A DNA stretch of 40,776 nucleotides, from positions 1 to 40,776 of the IMG/VR virus record IMGVR_UViG_3300034284_000150; one strand, given 5' to 3'. The position numbers and the translations under genes were made by a program. Source of the DNA: a virus. The notes below the pieces were generated by a model. The model worked only from the letters and a program-made list of their open reading frames with translations, did no database searches and had not been told where the DNA came from. Shown in pieces: positions 37,951 through 40,776 of this stretch; within the stretch, counting starts at the first letter, position 1, and the number at the start of each line of letters is the position of its first letter.

Positions 37951-39819
37951 CTATCCATAAGTTTCTTGCCATTGCTCTGCAAAGGCTTCGTCTAAATTAA
38001 GTGAACCTCTACTAGCCATCTGTGCTCTAGTAGCCCATCTATTTGTCTGGTACTGCCCAACTTTACTTGAAGTCTGCATTAGTTCTCTACAACGGATAAC
38101 AGCAAACCATAATGCCATTACACAGTCGGTAGGGTTCTTAGTATCAGGCTTCCAAATTATAAGTTGCTGTACTAAAGACTTAAGTCCCTCAGAGCCTTCA
38201 TTAGAAGGTAACTCTATAAGGTTGTTATCTTGGAATCTACCATCTCTGGCTGAACCAAAAAGGCTAGCCATAGAGGCTACACCGAATCCTACATCCCATT
38301 TATTCTTACCAGTAAAGTGTGAGTTAAGTTGACATCCATAGGATGCTAGGTAATCACGTAACTCTGTATCCATAGCGTAGTACTTCTGGTGGGCGTTAAT
38401 TTCAACCCTAAACTCTTGTGGCTTAAATCTTTCTACCCACTCTTTGATAAGAGCATTCTCTTTCTGTGGAGTAGGGTCAACCATGTTGACGCAATCTAAA
38501 ACATATATACGACCATCAGAACGATTATAAGACACTGCTACGAAAGCAGACCTACCAGTTACCGCAGGGTCAAATCCTATAACTGTATAAACTGAATCTA
38601 CGTTCTTGGGATGCCCCGGTGTGTCTTTCTTAAGTGGTCCGCGCTTTCGCATACCGTTAACACATCCTGCGACAATTGTTGGCGAGAATATGGAATCGGA
38701 TTGGACGTCTTCTTGTTGGTAGACCATAGCCCAGACTGACGGAGCCACTTCAGACCGCCTTGTAAAAAGCGAAGGTCCATCCCATTTGGGATATAGTCCT
38801 TGCTCATTAGGTTCGTCCTTGTCTCCTTCTGCCCTGTCTGTCCAAGGCCAAAGTGTTTTCCAGTTCTTTGGGTCTTCATCAAATTCTAAAACTGATGGCA
38901 TAGCCATGTATGTAAATGGAGATTTGCCACCTGTCCACTGGTCGCCATCTCTAATCATTTTATATAAATCTATAGGTGCGACACGGGTTCCTACTATAAG
39001 CAGTTTGCCGTGCCGCCCCAAACGGGTGATGACTTCTTTTTGAAGCCATTCAATTTGCTTCTCCCACTCATGGGCGTTTGCATTCATCACCACATCGTCT
39101 AGGATAATCAGGTCGGCGCGAGCACCGTAAATCTGTGACCCGAATCCCAATGCTTGTACTGTTGGGTCTTTCTCTCCTGAGTCTCGTCCAGAACCCAGAT
39201 AAATCATATCCGCTGACCAGGTAGGTGAATCTGCTTTGTAGCCACCGTTAGGTCCAAAAGCCATTTGCATCTTGGTCCAGTTAGGATGACTTAATCTTGT
39301 CTTAATCGCAGATAGGAACTTACGTGCCATGCCTTGCGTCTTTGAGACAATGATAATTCTAATGTTAGGGTCTATAGCCAAACGGTAGGTAACATAGTTG
39401 ATTGTTAGTACAGTTGACTTAGCATGCTCTGGTGGTACGTTAATTAAAATACGATTGGTTGCTGCTTGCTCATAAGTCATACTAGGGTGGATGAACCTTG
39501 GTTCCTTACCCTCTACTAAATCAATCCAAGTCTTATGGTGGTCAAAAAGTTTAGTATCTAGGAATTGCTCTGAGAACTCTTCGAAGGAGATATCCTTAAG
39601 ATTGGATAAGTCCGCTTTGACACCTTTGCCTGCTAAACGTGCTTTGTCCGCTTTGTCCTTAAAGTCCGGGTTGGCCATTGACCATTGACGGAAGGTTACA
39701 TCGTTACGTCCTACAGCCTTCATGGCGTCTACTACGGTAGAGCCTTGGCTTAACAGTTCTAGTACCTGTAGTTGGGCGGCATCTTTAGGGATGTTTTGTA
39801 CCCCTGGTTTACGACCCAC
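37951..39819 (-). CDS. Terminase large subunit with N-terminal DNA-binding region
   Basis: 622 residues, start GTG at 39819 with AGGGGG upstream. Residues 15-60 (LQVLELLSQGSTVVDAMKAVGRNDVTFRQW) form a helix-turn-helix like that of small terminase subunits. The ATPase has Walker A-like PPEHAKST (129-136), Walker B LIILDD (237-242) and the coupling motif GTR (277-279). The nuclease has Asp417 (GFDPA), Glu473 (RVEIN) and Asp565 (DCVMALW). No separate small terminase gene was found, so the fused N-terminus may recognise the packaging site. It is the first gene of the late operon. Confidence 0.9.
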   Translation of the reverse strand: MGRKPGVQNIPKDAAQLQVLELLSQGSTVVDAMKAVGRNDVTFRQWSMANPDFKDKADKARLAGKGVKADLSNLKDISFEEFSEQFLDTKLFDHHKTWIDLVEGKEPRFIHPSMTYEQAATNRILINVPPEHAKSTVLTINYVTYRLAIDPNIRIIIVSKTQGMARKFLSAIKTRLSHPNWTKMQMAFGPNGGYKADSPTWSADMIYLGSGRDSGEKDPTVQALGFGSQIYGARADLIILDDVVMNANAHEWEKQIEWLQKEVITRLGRHGKLLIVGTRVAPIDLYKMIRDGDQWTGGKSPFTYMAMPSVLEFDEDPKNWKTLWPWTDRAEGDKDEPNEQGLYPKWDGPSLFTRRSEVAPSVWAMVYQQEDVQSDSIFSPTIVAGCVNGMRKRGPLKKDTPGHPKNVDSVYTVIGFDPAVTGRSAFVAVSYNRSDGRIYVLDCVNMVDPTPQKENALIKEWVERFKPQEFRVEINAHQKYYAMDTELRDYLASYGCQLNSHFTGKNKWDVGFGVASMASLFGSARDGRFQDNNLIELPSNEGSEGLKSLVQQLIIWKPDTKNPTDCVMALWFAVIRCRELMQTSSKVGQYQTNRWATRAQMASRGSLNLDEAFAEQWQETYG

Positions 39820-39910
39820 AATTGCCCCCTAAAACGGTGATTTAACGGTCCCTATAAACGGGCAGAATATCCCCATTATATATATTATTATAATACTATA
39901 ATAGGAGGAG

Positions 39911-39936
39911 CGGAGTTCCAAACGGAGCGAACTCCG
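39911..39936. repeat. Inverted repeat at predicted late start site
   Basis: CGGAGTTC (39911-39918) and GAACTCCG (39929-39936) are perfect eight-base arms with a 10-base loop. It would fall at the first bases of the leftward late transcript predicted from the boxes at 39942-39971, so it is a possible operator or 5' RNA hairpin. Confidence 0.55.
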
Positions 39937-39941
39937 TAATA

Positions 39942-39971
39942 TTTATATTACATATTAGATAACCTGTTCAA
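39942..39971 (-). promoter_or_regulatory. Candidate late leftward promoter
   Basis: Reading leftward: TTGAAC (39971-39966), 18 bases, TATAAA (39947-39942). The start would fall near 39935, about 115 bases before the terminase start codon. Other TATA-like sequences lie in this AT-rich region, so this is only the best-looking candidate; the phage sigma-like protein could use a different motif. Confidence 0.4.
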
Positions 39972-39989
39972 AGTACTAAAACCGAACAG
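39964..39989. repeat. Inverted repeat overlapping the late -35 region
   Basis: CTGTTC (39964-39969) and GAACAG (39984-39989), perfect six-base arms with a 14-base spacer. It overlaps the candidate -35 box and could be a binding site for an activator or repressor of the late genes. Confidence 0.4.
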
Positions 39990-40001
39990 ATAGGTAATAA
40001 T

Positions 40002-40020
40002 TACGCTCATTCTGAGCGTA
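40002..40020. repeat. Perfect hairpin TACGCTCA/TGAGCGTA
   Basis: Eight-base arms around a TTC loop in the AT-rich control region, with no T run. It could be an operator or structural element of the origin; it differs in sequence from the GTCTGA palindrome. Confidence 0.5.
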
Positions 40021-40116
40021 TAATATATATATCCCCCCTATATTATATAACAGAAATTTATTATGGGACTATATAATATAATATATGACGGCAATTAAAT
40101 AACCCTAGGGTCAAAT

Positions 40117-40156
40117 CAAACCCTCAACCTCTAGTAAAGGGTTAGAGTTTGCAACT
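40117..40156. repeat. Paired inverted repeats in the control region
   Basis: AACCCT (40117-40122) pairs with AGGGTT (40136-40141), and the next bases AGAGTT (40142-40147) pair with AACTCT (40151-40156) around TGC. An ACCCTAGGGT palindrome lies just before (40100-40109). Together they could fold into adjacent stem-loops. No role is evident. Confidence 0.4.
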
Positions 40157-40227
40157 CTTAACCTAATGTTCAGGATTAGACTATCCAATATAAACATTTT
40201 TAGCGGGGGGGAAATAATAATTATTCC

Positions 40228-40322
40228 CTGAGAACTAACTGAGAACTAACTGAGCAACGAGGTCGGGCGTGTCGCCCAACACAAACCCTGAGAGTTTCCT
40301 GAGCAACGCACTCGGGCGTGTC
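40228..40322. repeat. CTGAG iterons and 24-base direct repeat
   Basis: CTGAG begins at 40228, 40239, 40250, 40288 and 40299, an 11-base spacing broken by one 38-base gap. The first two units are identical 11-mers (CTGAGAACTAA). The last unit of each cluster extends to a 24-base direct repeat, 40250-40273 and 40299-40322, matching at 21 of 24 positions (CTGAGCAACG-nnn-TCGGGCGTGTC). One-turn spacing points to a multimeric DNA-binding protein, as at iteron origins or terminase sites. Confidence 0.65.
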
Positions 40323-40336
40323 TAGCTATCCCTTTT

Positions 40337-40399
40337 GTCCGATTTGCCCTATCTGCCCCGATATGATACACTTGTCCTATCTGCACCAGTTTGTCCATG
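40337..40399. repeat. Array of 9-10-base GTCC/GCCC repeats
   Basis: GTCC or GCCC-like units start at 40337, 40346, 40355, 40374, 40383 and 40393, so spacings are 9 or 10 bases with one unit missing. They match the three-unit array at 621-647 on the other side of the 223-residue gene. They give a repetitive open frame on the other strand that I do not accept as a gene. Confidence 0.5.
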
Positions 40400-40498
40400 T
40401 GATGTACTTCACAAAAGTTTTTCGGGAAATTGGCAAAATGAACTAGACAAAAAGCAGACTTAGGCACTACCTTTTACCTATTGGAGAAATCCAATTAA

Positions 40499-40517
40499 GT
40501 GTCTGGAAATCAGACAC
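40499..40517. promoter_or_regulatory. Dispersed palindrome, copy 8 (leader of 223-residue gene)
   Basis: GTGTCTG-GAAAT-CAGACAC, differing from consensus at one arm base (A to G). In RNA this change still pairs as G-U. It ends 24 bases before the ATG at 40542, with GAGAAAGGA between. I saw no strong promoter immediately upstream. Confidence 0.72.
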
Positions 40518-40541
40518 CTATCCGAGAAAGGAAAAAAGAAA

Positions 40542-40776
40542 ATGGCAACAAAAGAAAAAGCACCAAAGGCAGAAAAAGCACCAAAAGAAATAATCCTTGA
40601 TTCATCAATAGTTAAGGATTACCGCCAACTAGTTAAAAACTCGTTGGAAAGCCATTGGGGATTTATTTCAACCACTAACCAAAAAATGGTTGATGGAATT
40701 GCTTCGGTAAGAATTGTTAAGGCTTCAATAAATGAAGCCAGCAAAGATGGAAAAGATTCCATCATCAAAGCAAGTC
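40542..40776 (+). CDS. Unknown 223-residue A/E/K-rich protein, N-terminal part
   Basis: The real start of the gene that continues at base 1. ATG at 40542 follows GAGAAAGGA and palindrome copy 8. The first 78 codons lie here, opening with a Lys/Ala/Pro/Glu-rich segment (KEKAPKAEKAPKE) and then a more ordered part with YRQLVKNSLESHWGF. The frame continues exactly across the circular join, which supports both the start and the circular assembly. Function unknown; see the entry at 1-564. Confidence 0.82.
   Translation, partial: MATKEKAPKAEKAPKEIILDSSIVKDYRQLVKNSLESHWGFISTTNQKMVDGIASVRIVKASINEASKDGKDSIIKAS
40650..40776. repeat. Terminal direct repeat, right copy
   Basis: Identical to bases 1-127. 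Coordinates from 40650 onward duplicate the start of the window, so features here should be counted once. Confidence 0.95.

Larger units (their letters stand above)
39835..40541. other. Gene-free control region (candidate origin/packaging site)
   Basis: No gene of any useful length lies here on either strand. The left half is very AT-rich (many TATA and ATATAT runs) and holds three inverted repeats and the late promoter candidate. The right half holds the CTGAG iterons, 24-base direct repeats, AACACAAAC and 9-base repeats, and palindrome copy 8. It lies between divergent late and early operons. AT-rich DNA next to iterons is typical of origins, and nearness to the terminase suits a packaging site. 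Confidence 0.5.

Noticed and set aside
40246-40467. Leftward 73-residue open frame in the control region
   Set aside because: It overlaps the iterons and 9-base repeats, which produce its repeated Ile-Gly pattern; no ribosome-binding site and no neighbouring leftward unit at this place.

Overview
The window is a complete small double-stranded DNA phage genome assembled as a circle. The first 127 bases are repeated exactly at the end (40650-40776), so the unique genome is about 40.65 kb, and one gene (40542 through 564) runs across the arbitrary join. The gene set is that of a podovirus-like (short-tailed) phage of an actinobacterium: an N4-gp56-like capsid protein, a portal, a large terminase with a fused DNA-binding region, very large internal-virion-type proteins, and no tail-tube or tape-measure module. 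The host inference rests on a WhiB-family regulator (a family confined to Actinobacteria and their phages), on a M15 endolysin and minor tail protein of types I associate with actinophages, and on a start-codon layout that suggests a leaderless transcript. The low GC content would suit low-GC freshwater Actinobacteria such as the Nanopelagicales, but that is inference.

Layout. (1) From about 40.5 kb through the join to 6.4 kb, genes read rightward. This early or regulatory arm holds many tiny genes, the amidoligase and class II glutamine amidotransferase pair, WhiB, a secreted lytic transglycosylase, zinc-ribbon proteins and a PD-(D/E)XK nuclease. Eight near-identical copies of a palindrome (GTCTGA-WWW-TCAGAC) lie in this arm and were not seen elsewhere. 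Three sigma70-like promoters are visible, one a perfect consensus. (2) From 12.54 kb down to 6.39 kb, genes read leftward. This replication arm holds a Cas4/RecB-like nuclease split in two, a zinc-ribbon protein, a helicase ATPase, a Holliday-junction-resolvase-like protein, a primase split in two, an HNH endonuclease, a DNA methyltransferase, a metallophosphoesterase and, last, a sigma-factor-like protein. No DNA polymerase, integrase or repressor was recognised. (3) Between these and the late genes sits one rightward 54-residue membrane-protein gene (12704-12868) and a strong bidirectional terminator. (4) From 39.82 kb down to 12.97 kb, genes read leftward. In transcription order these are terminase, portal, a proteasome-beta-like protease, internal virion proteins (one of 1676 residues), scaffold, capsid, a run of tiny lysine-rich proteins, a glycosyltransferase, connector and fibre genes, three tandem paralogous fibre-tip genes, a minor tail protein, a methyltransferase, and a lysis cassette.

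The 707-base stretch 39835-40541 has no gene. It is AT-rich and packed with inverted repeats, 11-base CTGAG iterons and 9-base GTCC-type repeats, and it separates the divergent late and early units. It is the best candidate for replication origin, packaging site and control region.

Most unusual are the zinc-ribbon amidoligase plus glutamine amidotransferase module under its own promoter and operator; the eight-copy palindrome regulon with two promoters at identical operator spacing; the proteasome-beta-like protease with its catalytic residues intact in the virion-assembly block; and a nuclease whose predicted four iron-sulfur cysteines are divided between two overlapping genes.
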